Source of the DNA: an uncultured Oscillospiraceae bacterium
GTDB taxonomy: Bacteria; Bacillota; Clostridia; Oscillospirales; Oscillospiraceae
DNA length: 64,000 nt
Reading direction: 5' to 3'
Assembly: GCA_905234855.1 (NCBI GenBank)
Contig: CAJOIU010000009.1
Coordinates: forward strand, 1 to 64,000
A program made the position numbers and the translations under genes. The stretch's first letter is position 1, and each line of letters opens with the position of its first letter. The notes below the pieces were generated by a model. That model worked only from the letters and a program-made list of their open reading frames with translations. It was not told where the DNA came from and searched no databases. Below, in pieces: positions 8,980-17,403 of the stretch.

Positions 8980-9008
8980 ATTATAACAGCACTGTGTTAA
9001 AAGAACAA
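8980..9008 (-). promoter_or_regulatory. Housekeeping-type promoter for the BspA-type gene
   Basis: Read on the minus strand: TTGTTC (9008-9003), a 17-bp spacer, then TATAAT (8985-8980) preceded by TG one base upstream (extended -10). It lies about 95 nt before the ATG at 8886. The rest of the gap to 9039 holds nothing else I can recognise. Confidence 0.6.
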
Positions 9009-9039
9009 CAAAAACATCGTCCGGCGGCTGCGGGATGCG

Positions 9040-9573
9040 CTATGCCAGCGGCGTTCCCCATCCGCCGCCGAAGGCAAGCTCCTCCATGGCTTTTCGGGGA
9101 CGCGTGTCCGGCGATTCGGCGGGATAGCCCAGCGGGGTGAGGGCGACGACGCGCTGCTCCTCCGGGATGCCCAGAAGCTCCTTGATGGGGGCTTCGGTGA
9201 AAGCGCCGACCCAGCAGGTACCGAGCCCCAGCGAAGTGGCGGCGAGGACGGCGTTTTCCATAGCGATGCCGATATCCGTCATGTAATACGGCTTATCGTC
9301 CCGCACGCCGCTGCGGGCGGGGTCGGCGGTGAATACGAGAAAATGCGGCGCGGTATCGAATACCTCGCGTCCGGGATTCCAGCGCAGCCGCTCGCCCAGA
9401 GCCTGCATCTGTCCGCGGTCGGACACGACGATCACGCTCCAGCATTGCTTGTCCTTCCATGAGGGGGCAAGGCGCACGGCCTCCAGCACCTGCAGGAGAG
9501 CCTCCCGGGGAACGGGCTCGCTTCGATAGGCGCGGATGCTGCGCCGCTTTTGGATGGCTTCCATTACTTCCAT
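9040..9573 (-). CDS. Nitroreductase family NAD(P)H/FMN oxidoreductase
   Basis: 177 residues with AAAGGAG before the ATG. The FMN-binding family features are clear: KRRSIRAYRSEPV at residues 9-21, LAPSWKDKQCW at 36-46, a GIAMENAVLAATSLGLGTCW helix near 100-121, and the ending LTPLGYPAESP. The length fits the smaller clostridial nitroreductases. These flavoenzymes reduce nitro compounds, quinones or flavins in the cytosol; the physiological substrate cannot be told. It lies 24 nt downstream of the LD-carboxypeptidase gene on the same strand and may share its transcript. Confidence 0.88.
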   Translation of the reverse strand: MEVMEAIQKRRSIRAYRSEPVPREALLQVLEAVRLAPSWKDKQCWSVIVVSDRGQMQALGERLRWNPGREVFDTAPHFLVFTADPARSGVRDDKPYYMTDIGIAMENAVLAATSLGLGTCWVGAFTEAPIKELLGIPEEQRVVALTPLGYPAESPDTRPRKAMEELAFGGGWGTPLA

Positions 9574-9596
9574 GGTGTTTCTCCTTTCGCGATTCG

Positions 9597-10634
9597 TCAG
9601 ACAGTCGCGGGCTCCAGCAGCGTAAGGCTTCTGCGCCCGCAGTCGATCTCATACGGCAATCCCAGCGGGAAAAGTCCGATGGGGTAGGCGTGACCCACGT
9701 TCACGTTATAGAGGATCGGCAGCTCCGGCCGCCCGGCCTCGAAGCCCACCACCCGGCGGTAGACGTCTTTATAGCTTTCCAGCCGCTCGCGGAACGCGGG
9801 CTTTCCGACGACGATGCCGCGGATAACGTCGAGGACGCCCTGCGCCATGAGATTGCGCAAAAGCCATGCGAGAACGTCCTCGGGCATGTTTTCCTCGCTT
9901 GTTTCGAGCAGCAGCAGCTTGCCGCGCCAATCGTCGAGGGAAGGCCACAGCGGCGTACCGATCAGATAAACGAACGTATCGATACACCCGCCCAGCAGCT
10001 CGCCGGTGACGCGGCCGGTGCCCTGCAGTATCTCATACCTGCCGTTCGGAAAGCGGGGCGTGGGGATGTTTTGCTTCTCCTCCGACCACCGTATCCTGTC
10101 CGCTTCATAGCAGCAGAAGCCGCTGCAGGGGATCTCCAGCGTCGGCGTGGGATGAAACAGCATGTTTTCCACGAGGGGGCGCGTATACTCGTTGATGCCG
10201 CCGTATTCCGCGATATCGCACATCACCGAAAGACCGTAATACGATACGATGCCCGCCTTGTACAGCATGAGATGGTTCACCGTTGTATCGGAAAAGCCGG
10301 TGAAGATCTTCGGGTTTTGGCGCAGCACGTCGAAATCTATGTACGGCAGCAGACGGATCGCGTCGTCGCCGCCGATGGCGCAGAAAACGGCGCGGATCTC
10401 GGGATCGCGGAAGGCATCCATCATATCCTGCGCCCGCGCCTCGGGATGGCGATAAAGATAATCGACGCCCCGCAGAGCGTTCGGCATGGCCTTGACGCGC
10501 AGGCCGAACTCGGCTTCCAGCCGATACTTGGCGATGTCGTATTTATGGAGGAAGGCCGGTTCGCCCAGCATTCCATGGGACAGCGAAACGACGGCCGCGG
10601 CGTCGCCGGGCTTCAGTCTCTGGGGCTTCAGCAT
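9597..10634 (-). CDS. S66 family LD-carboxypeptidase / MccF-like serine peptidase
   Basis: 345 residues from the ATG at 10634, which follows GGAGGG; the longer frame to 10670 has no site. It has the S66 Ser-Glu-His arrangement: nucleophile serine in IFTGFSDTT, the LLLLETSEE glutamate strand, and the histidine in NVNVGHAYPIG. Family members trim L,D bonds in muropeptides (LdcA) or cleave microcin C-like peptide nucleotides (MccF). There is no signal peptide, so it acts in the cytosol, in murein recycling or peptide detoxification. The gene sits directly downstream of the sigG C-terminal half. Confidence 0.87.
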   Translation of the reverse strand: MLKPQRLKPGDAAAVVSLSHGMLGEPAFLHKYDIAKYRLEAEFGLRVKAMPNALRGVDYLYRHPEARAQDMMDAFRDPEIRAVFCAIGGDDAIRLLPYIDFDVLRQNPKIFTGFSDTTVNHLMLYKAGIVSYYGLSVMCDIAEYGGINEYTRPLVENMLFHPTPTLEIPCSGFCCYEADRIRWSEEKQNIPTPRFPNGRYEILQGTGRVTGELLGGCIDTFVYLIGTPLWPSLDDWRGKLLLLETSEENMPEDVLAWLLRNLMAQGVLDVIRGIVVGKPAFRERLESYKDVYRRVVGFEAGRPELPILYNVNVGHAYPIGLFPLGLPYEIDCGRRSLTLLEPATV

Positions 10635-10699
10635 AATGATCCCTCCGTGCTCTGGCTTTGCGGTTATCATACTACAAAACCGATACGGAGGGAAGTTTT

Positions 10700-11194
10700 T
10701 TACGCCGGGAACAGCGCTTTTTTGATTTGGCCGACGGCGTTTTTCTCGAGGCGCGATACCTGCGCCTGCGAGATGCCGATGGCGGCGGCGACCTCCATCT
10801 GGGTGCGCCCGTCGAAGAACCGCATGGCGAGGATGCGTTTTTCCCGCTCGCCGAGCTTATCCACCGCCTCCGAGAGGGCGATGCGCTCCAGCCACGCGGC
10901 ATCGGTGTTTTTGTTGTCGCAAATCTTGTCCATGACGGAAACGCTCTCGCCCGCTTCGCCGTATACCGGGTCGAACAGGCTCACGGGGTCGGAGATCGCG
11001 TCCATGGCCATGACGACCTCGGATACCGGCAGCTCTAGAGCCTTTGCGACCTCGTCCACGGATGGCTCCCGCTGTTGAGAGCTGATGAGCGCTTCCCGCG
11101 CCTGCATGACCTTATAGGCGAGATCCCTCAGCGAGCGGGATACGCGCACGGCGCTGTTATCCCGCAGATACCGCCGTATCTCCCCGGAAATCAT
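10700..11194 (-). CDS. sigG: sigG, C-terminal part (codons 96-259), separated from its start by a 13.9-kb element
   Basis: This 164-codon frame begins inside a conserved sigma-factor block (MISGEIRRYLRDN, then RVSRSLRDLAYK). It runs through region 3 (PVSLFDPVYGE) to the region 4 helix-turn-helix (TQMEVAAAIGISQAQVSRLEK) characteristic of forespore SigG. Nothing upstream resembles a ribosome site, and the frame stays open into the element, so this part is probably not translated in the integrated state. Joined to codons 1-95 at 25388-25104 it gives 259 codons, against about 260 for Bacillus SigG. Both halves are free of stops and frameshifts. Recombination at the shared CC inside the Pro95 codon keeps the frame exactly. 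Confidence 0.93.
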   Translation of the reverse strand: MISGEIRRYLRDNSAVRVSRSLRDLAYKVMQAREALISSQQREPSVDEVAKALELPVSEVVMAMDAISDPVSLFDPVYGEAGESVSVMDKICDNKNTDAAWLERIALSEAVDKLGEREKRILAMRFFDGRTQMEVAAAIGISQAQVSRLEKNAVGQIKKALFPA

Positions 11195-11219
11195 CGGAAC
11201 GGATATCGGATGGAGAAAC
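11191..11219. other. Left att junction of the sigG element (sigG C-half side)
   Basis: Plus-strand GG at 11196-11197 is the putative crossover dinucleotide. The inward arm 11198-11219 contains GGATATCGGATGGAGAAAC. Its inverted partner at the other end (25083-25104) is identical at 20 of 22 positions. Sequence to the left of GG is sigG coding DNA. Combining the two inner arms gives a 46-bp attP centred on the dinucleotide, the layout expected for a large serine recombinase. Confidence 0.88.
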
Positions 11220-11250
11220 GCGGCGTTTATGCCCGATACAACCGTATGTA

Positions 11251-12822
11251 TCAGGCGTTTTCTTGGCTGATAAGATAGCTTTGCAGCTTCAGATGGACGT
11301 CGATCACGCCGTTTTTATAAAGAACGACCCGGTCGATCAGCGCTTGGCAGACGGTCTGCCTTTCCAGCTCGCTCATATGCGGCCAAGTGGATCGCAGGGT
11401 GCGGAGGATGCCCCGAGCCTTGCGGAGCTTCTTCTCGATGCCGGACTTTTCCTCCTCCTCGCGGATCTGCGCCTCGATATGCGCCATCCGCTTTTTTACG
11501 TCGAGGATTTTTTCGCGCAATACGTCGTCCGGCTCGTCCTCGTCCTCAAAATCGTACAGGCGGCTCAACCGGCGCCGTTCCTTGGCAAGCTCCCCTTGGA
11601 GCACGCCGATGGGATCGACGGAACCGACCGCCTTGCTGTTTTCCTCCTGCCCCAGATAGGCGAGGCGAAAAAGCTCCTCGATGACAGCCTGCTCCACATC
11701 GTCCGCCCAATAGCGCTCGTTATCGCAGTTTTCGTCCCTGATGAGATTTTTCTTATTGGTCTGCTGGGAATAGCAGACGAATTTTCTGCCCGGGCTGCCC
11801 CATTTCTGATAGCGCATCTTGGCGCCGCATTCGCCGCAGTACACAAGGCCGGACAGCAGGTAATGGGAGCTCGTTCGGTGAACGCTGCGCCGCTCCAGCT
11901 CCTCCTGCGCCGCCTCCCAAGTCTCCGAAGGGATGATCGCCTCGTGGTTGCCGGGGTACTCCTGCCCGTTATATACGATGCACCCGGTCAGCGATTTTCG
12001 CTTCAGGATCTGCGTGATCGCCCGGTCGCCGCTGAAGCCGAACCGCTCGGCGATCTTCTGCGGAGGCGTCTTTTCTTCGATGTACAGGCGGAAGATTTCC
12101 CGGACGATCGCAGCTTCCTCGGGGACGATGATGAGGGAGGAGCTGTCCTTATCATAGCGGTAGCCATAGGGCGTTTTTCCGCCGCCCATCCATTTGCCGG
12201 AGGCGACCCGCGCCATGCGGCCGCGTTTGAGCTTTTCCACGATCTGATCGCGGTCAAATTCGGCCAGCGTGGCAAACAGCATCAGCATGAATTTTCCTTG
12301 GGGATTGTCCTTGTCGATCCGGCAGAAATTCTCCGCCACGGATACAAAATTGATATCCTCCCGGTTTCGGTTCACGGTGCTGTTTTTGCTGTCCTTGGCG
12401 CAGACGATATAGTCCTGCAGAAATTGGAGTGTGCCCAGCAGGGTGCGGCCAAGCCGGTCGATCCGGGCGACGATCAGAGAATCGACCCGGATGCGCGTCC
12501 TGCCCGCGTTATAATCGCTGATATGGGAAATGATGTCCTGCAGGGCGGGGCGATCCATGCGGGTGCCCGTGTAGCCGTCGTCGATGAACAGGACAAGATT
12601 GGGATATCCGTTCGCCCTGCAGTAGCGGACGATGTCCGCCTCTTGGATGTCGAGGCCGAAGCCGAGATCGGCCTGACGATCCGTCGAGACGCGCAGATAG
12701 CCGATATTCATAAGGAAGCTCCCGTCCGCGTCCTGCGGCACAGCGTCGTCGATGGCGATCCTCATGTGGGAGCGAAGCTCGAGGATGTCTCGCAGATGAT
12801 ACGTCTTTTCCGTTCTCTGCAT
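11251..12822 (-). CDS. Large serine recombinase of the sigG element
   Basis: 523 residues from the ATG at 12822, which follows GGGAGGTGG; the longer frame to 12954 crosses the promoter and is rejected. The resolvase domain has catalytic Ser46 in GYLRVSTDRQ, then the conserved arginines in RIDRLGRTLLG and EFDRDQIVEKLKRGR. A recombinase domain (KTPYGYRYD onward), a zinc ribbon (GLVYCGECGAKMRY, then a CY...C pair) and a C-terminal coiled coil follow. About 38 residues precede the catalytic core, which is unusual. Enzymes of this type integrate alone and need a directionality factor to excise, except in skin-like systems. Its gene end is 54 bp from the left att site. Confidence 0.95.
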   Translation of the reverse strand: MQRTEKTYHLRDILELRSHMRIAIDDAVPQDADGSFLMNIGYLRVSTDRQADLGFGLDIQEADIVRYCRANGYPNLVLFIDDGYTGTRMDRPALQDIISHISDYNAGRTRIRVDSLIVARIDRLGRTLLGTLQFLQDYIVCAKDSKNSTVNRNREDINFVSVAENFCRIDKDNPQGKFMLMLFATLAEFDRDQIVEKLKRGRMARVASGKWMGGGKTPYGYRYDKDSSSLIIVPEEAAIVREIFRLYIEEKTPPQKIAERFGFSGDRAITQILKRKSLTGCIVYNGQEYPGNHEAIIPSETWEAAQEELERRSVHRTSSHYLLSGLVYCGECGAKMRYQKWGSPGRKFVCYSQQTNKKNLIRDENCDNERYWADDVEQAVIEELFRLAYLGQEENSKAVGSVDPIGVLQGELAKERRRLSRLYDFEDEDEPDDVLREKILDVKKRMAHIEAQIREEEEKSGIEKKLRKARGILRTLRSTWPHMSELERQTVCQALIDRVVLYKNGVIDVHLKLQSYLISQENA

Positions 12823-12841
12823 ATGCCCACCTCCCGACAGA

Positions 12842-12870
12842 AGTATAACACATCGTTTCGTATTACGCAA
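12842..12870 (-). promoter_or_regulatory. Housekeeping-type promoter of the recombinase gene
   Basis: Read on the minus strand: TTGCGT (12870-12865), 17-bp spacer, TATACT (12847-12842), 19 nt before the ATG at 12822. It looks like an ordinary sigma-A promoter rather than a sporulation one, which would give recombinase during growth. Confidence 0.6.
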
Positions 12871-12972
12871 GAATTGGTAACTTTTACATGTATGAATAAA
12901 GAAATAACAACAGTGGGATGCGCGTTGACCGCGCCTCACTGCGATTTTTTTCATGCCGGATGCGGATGCGTG

Positions 12973-12981
12973 TGTTATAAT
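12973..12981 (+). promoter_or_regulatory. Extended -10 promoter element before the Pr6Pr-like gene
   Basis: TGTTATAAT (12973-12981) is an extended -10 with no good -35, 62 nt before the ATG at 13044. The rest of the gap 12871-13043 shows nothing else recognisable. Confidence 0.4.
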
Positions 12982-13043
12982 AATGCCCGGAACGGCTCCG
13001 ATGGAGTTCCGGGAAGAATCTGAAATGAGTAAAGGAAGGCGTT

Positions 13044-13709
13044 ATGAAGCAGGAGAGAGGGAAGCTGTTATTTGCCGGGCTGATCGTGCTGCTGACGGTC
13101 ATAGGCTGTTGTGTGATGCTATCGAACACGAACGAGGGGCTCCTGACCGTGTTTGGGCTTGCGAATCTGAAATTCTTTACGGTCGATTCCAATATTCTGA
13201 TCGGTCTTGTATATCTGGCGTATCTGATCCTCGCTGCTGCGGGGAGCATGGAGCGGTCTGACCGCCTTCGGCTTTGGATGGAGCGGATGATCTACATAGC
13301 CACGACGGCGGTCAGTCTGACCTTCGTCGTCGTGGTGTGCTTTTTTGCGCCGAGCCTTGGCCTCGCGCCGCTGCTGCAGGACGCAAACCTGTATTTCCAT
13401 CTCATCATCCCGGTGCTGGCCATTGCGGGCTTTGCCGTGTTCCGCCGGGATCGGCTCATCCCTATGTGGGAGACGGCTCTGCCGCTGATCCCGTCCGTGC
13501 TTTATGGCCTGTATTACACGGCCATCCTTCTGGCGGAGGGAGTGCGTTTCCCGGATACCGACTGGTATGGCTTTGCCAGCGGCGGGGTGATCGGATCCGT
13601 GATCATTGCGGCAATGATTTTCCTCATGACATGGGGGCTGGCGCTGCTGCTGCGGCTGGTCTCGGGCGGGATCGTCCGGCAGGCCGGGAAGCGGAACAGC
13701 AAAGTATGA
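13044..13709 (+). CDS. Pr6Pr-family-like integral membrane protein
   Basis: 221 residues with six predicted hydrophobic segments. It has short polar loops and a basic C-terminus. Features shared with Pr6Pr-type membrane proteins are NLKFFTVDSNILIGLVYLA in helix 2 and a YFHLIIPVLAIAGF helix followed by PSVLYGLYY. The function of the family is unknown. It starts 221 nt from the recombinase start and is transcribed away from it; fbp follows on the same strand 87 nt later. It is part of the cargo of the sigG element. Confidence 0.65.
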   Translation: MKQERGKLLFAGLIVLLTVIGCCVMLSNTNEGLLTVFGLANLKFFTVDSNILIGLVYLAYLILAAAGSMERSDRLRLWMERMIYIATTAVSLTFVVVVCFFAPSLGLAPLLQDANLYFHLIIPVLAIAGFAVFRRDRLIPMWETALPLIPSVLYGLYYTAILLAEGVRFPDTDWYGFASGGVIGSVIIAAMIFLMTWGLALLLRLVSGGIVRQAGKRNSKV

Positions 13710-13796
13710 ATGAGCATCATAGGCGGTTTCCAAAGCGGCGTTGATGACATGTCAGACGCCCTTCGGAAATTGACATCCCATGGAGGGGGGAATAAA

Positions 13797-15824
13797 ATGA
13801 GCGGAAAGAATGTTCGGGAGGGCTTTGTCATGAACAGCCATAAGACCTACACCGCGGAGGAGCTTCGCTATCTGCGCATGCTCGCCCGACAGTATCCGAC
13901 GGTACAGGCCGCAGGGACGGAAATCATCAACCTCCGCGCCATTCTGAACCTGCCGAAGGGATGCGAGCATTTCATCTCGGACGTACATGGGGAGCATGAG
14001 GCTTTTCTGCATATCCTCAATTCCTGCTCCGGCGTTGTGCGGGAGAAGCTCGACGAGATGTTTTCCAACAGCATCCCCCACGCCGCACTTGATGAGCTGG
14101 CAACGCTCATCTATTACCCGCAGGAGAAATTCGAGCAAATCAAAGCCGGGATCGACGATCTGGATGAATGGTATCGGATCACGCTGCACCGGCTCGTGGA
14201 GGTGTGCCGGGTCATGTCTGCGCAGTATTCCCGCTCCCGGGTAAGAAAAGCCCTGCCGCCGGATCTTGCGTATATTCTGGAGGAGCTGCTGCATACGGAC
14301 AGCGCAGACCCGGACAAGCGCGATTATTATGAGAACATCATCGCGGCCATCATCGAGACGGAGCAGGCTCCTGATCTGGTCACCGCCCTCTGCGAGACCA
14401 TCAAGCGCATGGCGGTGGATCATCTGCACATCGTCGGCGACATTTTCGACCGCGGTCCCCGGGCGGACATCATCATGGACTCGCTCATGGACTATCACAG
14501 CGTGGACATCCAGTGGGGCAATCACGATATCCTCTGGATGGGCGCCGCCTCCGGCAGCCGCACGCTGGTGGCGACGGTGCTGGCAAACTCTATCCACTAC
14601 AACAATCTGGAGGTCGTGGAAACGGGCTACGGCATCTCGCTCCGCCCGCTGTCCGTTTTTGCAAACGAGACCTACCAGAACTGTGACGTATCCCGCTTCC
14701 GCGTCAAGCTCACGGAGGGAGAGGATGCGGTCTCCGAAAAGGACAAGCTGCTCTCCGCGCGGATGCACAAGGCCATCACGGTCATCCTGTTCAAGCTGGA
14801 GGGGCAGAAGATCCTGCGCCACCCGGAATACGGCATGGATGACCGGCTGCTGCTCGATAAGATCGACTATGAGAACCGATGCATCACCATCGGGGACGTC
14901 ACATGGCCCTTGGAGGATACCGATCTGCCGACCGTCGATCCGGCAGATCCCTATACCCTTTCCGCGGAGGAAGAGCGCGTTATCGCGCAGCTCACGGAAT
15001 CCTTCCGCCGGAGCGAGAAGCTGCAGCGGCATGTGCGCTTTCTTTACTCCAAGGGCAGCCTTTATAAGATCTACAACGGCAATCTCCTGTTCCACGGCTG
15101 CATCCCCCTGACCGAGAGCGGCGAGTTCATGCCCTTCGACTGGCTGGGCTATCACTGGGAGGGACGGTCGTTTCTTGATTTTGCCGATCGCAGCGCCCGG
15201 CAGGCATATTACTACCGCCCCGGTTCAAAGGAACGCATGCTCGGGATGGACTTTCTGTGGTTTCTGTGGGCCGGACGCAACAGCCCCATTTTCGGAAGGG
15301 ATCGCATGACCACCTTCGAGCGTCGTCTTATCGCGGACGAGGCCGCGTGGGCGGAGCCGAAAAACGCATATTACCGGCTGTACAACGACCCCGCGGTGTG
15401 CAGCGCCATTCTGAAGGAGTTCGGGCTGGAGGGCGAGCATTGCCACATCATCAACGGACATGTGCCCGTGAAGGCCGGAAAGGGCGAGAGCCCCATAAAA
15501 GGAGGCGGGAAGCTCATCGTCATCGACGGCGGCTTCTGCAAAGCGTATCAGCCCACCTCCGGAATCGCGGGATATACGCTGATCTGCGACTCCTACGCCT
15601 ATCGCATCGTGGCTCACCAGCCCTTCGCCGGGCGGGAGCATGCTCTGAGAGAGAACTTTGACATTACCTCCACATCCGAGGTTTTTGAACGTCTGGAACG
15701 GCGGCAGAAGGTTTCGGACACGGATAACGGCCGCCAGCTTCAGATGCAGATCGAGGATCTCATGAAGCTTCTGGCCGCCTACAAGGCCGGCGCGGTCATG
15801 GAGGATCACACAAAGCATCGATAA
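13797..15824 (+). CDS. fbp: Fructose-1,6-bisphosphatase, class III
   Basis: 675 residues from the ATG at 13797, preceded by GGAGGGGGG; Bacillus Fbp is about the same length. The metallophosphoesterase core is visible: FISDVHGEHEAF at about residue 60, GDIFDRGPRAD near 214, WGNHDILWMGA near 240, and the late substrate block HVPVKAGKGESPIKGGGK. It hydrolyses fructose-1,6-bisphosphate to fructose-6-phosphate, the committed gluconeogenic step, in the cytosol and with manganese. Oddly, this metabolic enzyme lies inside the excisable sigG element, so excision would remove it from the chromosome unless a second copy exists. Confidence 0.95.
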   Translation: MSGKNVREGFVMNSHKTYTAEELRYLRMLARQYPTVQAAGTEIINLRAILNLPKGCEHFISDVHGEHEAFLHILNSCSGVVREKLDEMFSNSIPHAALDELATLIYYPQEKFEQIKAGIDDLDEWYRITLHRLVEVCRVMSAQYSRSRVRKALPPDLAYILEELLHTDSADPDKRDYYENIIAAIIETEQAPDLVTALCETIKRMAVDHLHIVGDIFDRGPRADIIMDSLMDYHSVDIQWGNHDILWMGAASGSRTLVATVLANSIHYNNLEVVETGYGISLRPLSVFANETYQNCDVSRFRVKLTEGEDAVSEKDKLLSARMHKAITVILFKLEGQKILRHPEYGMDDRLLLDKIDYENRCITIGDVTWPLEDTDLPTVDPADPYTLSAEEERVIAQLTESFRRSEKLQRHVRFLYSKGSLYKIYNGNLLFHGCIPLTESGEFMPFDWLGYHWEGRSFLDFADRSARQAYYYRPGSKERMLGMDFLWFLWAGRNSPIFGRDRMTTFERRLIADEAAWAEPKNAYYRLYNDPAVCSAILKEFGLEGEHCHIINGHVPVKAGKGESPIKGGGKLIVIDGGFCKAYQPTSGIAGYTLICDSYAYRIVAHQPFAGREHALRENFDITSTSEVFERLERRQKVSDTDNGRQLQMQIEDLMKLLAAYKAGAVMEDHTKHR

Positions 15825-15832
15825 TACGACTG

Positions 15833-15857
15833 CCGCCGTGCGGCGTGTTGTTTCCAA
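15833..15857 (+). terminator. Weak terminator-like hairpin after fbp
   Basis: GCCGC-CGT-GCGGC followed by GTGTTGTTT, a few bases past the fbp stop. The stem is short. From here to 15986 I see no gene. Confidence 0.4.
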
Positions 15858-15986
15858 AAACGGAAACGATGAAGATCGCCCTGCCGGAACGGCGGTCATC
15901 ATGTGCACCCAAGACAGCGGGAAATTCACATGGAAGGCGGGGCTTACCCGCGTGGAGTGCGTTTTGATCGGCGGGGTATGCGCATG

Positions 15987-16543
15987 CTAGTGGTGCTGCT
16001 GGATAACTGGATCGGAAACCAGTTTGTGTTCATGCTTTTGTGCGGTGTCGGTCTCGTAATCTCCCGCGTGGCTCTTTTCCCACTGCATCTTATAGTTCAC
16101 GGTGGCCTCGCCCCGGTTCATAAGGCCGGTGGCCAGATTCAAAGAGATCAGCGGCGAGGAGTCGCTGTCCTCGTTTCCAACGCAGATGTAGAAGTGCTGT
16201 GCATCGAAGCCTGCGTCGTTTCCGAGGTGACGAAGACCCCGTCCTCCTGCAGCTCGTCGAGATATGTCTGTATTTCCGCGTCGCTGTCGAAATTCGCGGT
16301 CAGATACTCATTCAGCGACGTGTTTATGAGGGTATATAAATAGGGCGTGTAGGTGTCGTTTTCTCCGAGCGTGAGCTGCTCGCCGGTCTTCGGATCGGTC
16401 AGACCGAGGCTGTTGAGGTAATTGGGATACAGCGCAGCCAGAGCCGATGACAGAGCGGGAACCACCGCTCCCTTGGGCGTGCCCTTGCCGCCGTAGGCCT
16501 CGGGAACGCCGGAGAAATACCATTCGAATGACGCATCCGGCGT
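15987..16543 (-). pseudogene. C-terminal fragment of a tannase/feruloyl-esterase-like alpha/beta hydrolase, frameshifted
   Basis: Two overlapping minus-strand frames together read as the C-terminal part of a tannase-like esterase. From 16543, FEWYFSGVPEAYGGKGTPKG leads into ALYPNYLNSLGLTDPKTGEQ. Around 16200-16220 the frame shifts. The continuation reads DAQHFYICVGNEDSDSSPLI and then MQWEKSHAGDYETDTAQKHE, ending with a stop at 15987. HFYICVGNEDSD and the SHAGDY histidine match the end of such esterases (...IRTGxxDxDTS...GHxGDYD). There is no start or N-terminal half. A related N-terminal half with its own stop lies at 17404-18336. Confidence 0.7.
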
Positions 16544-16696
16544 TTATGTCTTATGCTGGGGGTCGGGCTCTTTGGCAGAGGTATCATAGATATCATTGAC
16601 GATCCGATCTACGGCGGGACATGTGATGATGATCTTATTATACTCGGACGGGTCAATCGGCTTGCCGTCTAGGAACAGTCGCACTTTGAGTTTCAT
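16544..16696 (-). CDS. Small 50-residue protein of unknown function in the sigG element
   Basis: An ATG at 16696 follows AAGGACGGG and opens a 50-codon frame beginning MKLKVRLFLDGKPID and ending EPDPQHKT. The sequence is charged, with a VDRIVNDIYD helix, and shows no cysteines or membrane segment. I do not recognise the family. Size and location in an excisable element make it a possible accessory DNA-binding or directionality protein, but nothing in the sequence proves that. Its 3' end abuts the esterase pseudogene. Confidence 0.5.
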   Translation of the reverse strand: MKLKVRLFLDGKPIDPSEYNKIIITCPAVDRIVNDIYDTSAKEPDPQHKT

Positions 16697-17002
16697 GGGC
16701 TCACCCGTCCTTTCCTTCAGATTTTTGCCGTAATCAGAACCGGCAATACAAGGCAGGCGTGAATAAATGCAGAAGATGAGCGCATGAAGCATGGGGCCGC
16801 AGAATCATAGATTTATAATGAACAAACGTATGGGAGCGTTGCAGAATAGATATTCTGTGACGCGCTCTTTTTGTCCGCCAAGACAGACAAAAATGAAAAA
16901 TGCGCCCGAAATGTGGGAAACTTCCGCGTTTCGGGCGAACTTTTATAGACGCCAATCTGTTGGGCAGTGTCAAATGTGGAGAATATTTTGTTTTTCTTGG
17001 GA

Positions 17003-17310
17003 CTATGCTGTGTTCAACTCGGAAATATGCGTTTGCAGCCGTCCGGCTTCACGCTTTTTCCAGTACTTTTTGAGGTTGAAGCCCAAAGCAAAAAGAAACA
17101 GCTCCGTCCGCACGTTTCTCTTGCCCCGTGTGAGGAAACGCCGGAATCCAAAGTCATTCTTCAAATTCCCCCAGCTTCTCCAACAGCAATATATACTGGT
17201 AGAACAGCTCCTCTATCTCTGGCGTACACCGCTGCTTGAACCGCGCTATGGTGGATGAAGCTGTAGACAGGATAGAACCCGTAGTCCGAAAGCTAAGTAT
17301 GCGAGCCCAG
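17003..17310 (-). pseudogene. IS1182-type transposase remnant with internal deletion
   Basis: Minus-strand reading gives the N-terminal piece STIARFKQRCTPEIEELFYQ followed by YILLLEKLGEFEE and a stop at 17154. In another frame the C-terminal piece NDFGFRRFLTRGKRNVRTEL leads into FLFALGFNLKKYWKKRE, with a stop at 17003. These are the two ends of an IS1182-family DDE transposase (IARFR...LFY near the start; FGFRRFLTRG...LxxxxFNL near the end). The catalytic middle is lost. The surrounding 16793-17402 has no intact gene. The AT-rich stretch near 16800-16960, with a CAGAATA/TATTCTG dyad at about 16848-16858, is probably the rest of the insertion. Confidence 0.72.
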
Positions 17311-17403
17311 CGAGCAGGCCATGGAGCTTGATTTTAACGCAAACAAAGGCACCAGCCAACCCTTTTTCGGGAAAAGCTGGTGCCTTTGTTTCATTTCGCT
17401 ATG

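Noticed and set aside
10700-11194. A stand-alone 164-residue sigma factor
   Set aside because: It lacks regions 2.1-2.2 and a ribosome site, and begins mid-domain at the att junction. It is the second part of sigG.
11263-13023. Plus-strand ORF of 586 codons opposite the recombinase
   Set aside because: Antisense shadow of the recombinase; no recognisable domains.
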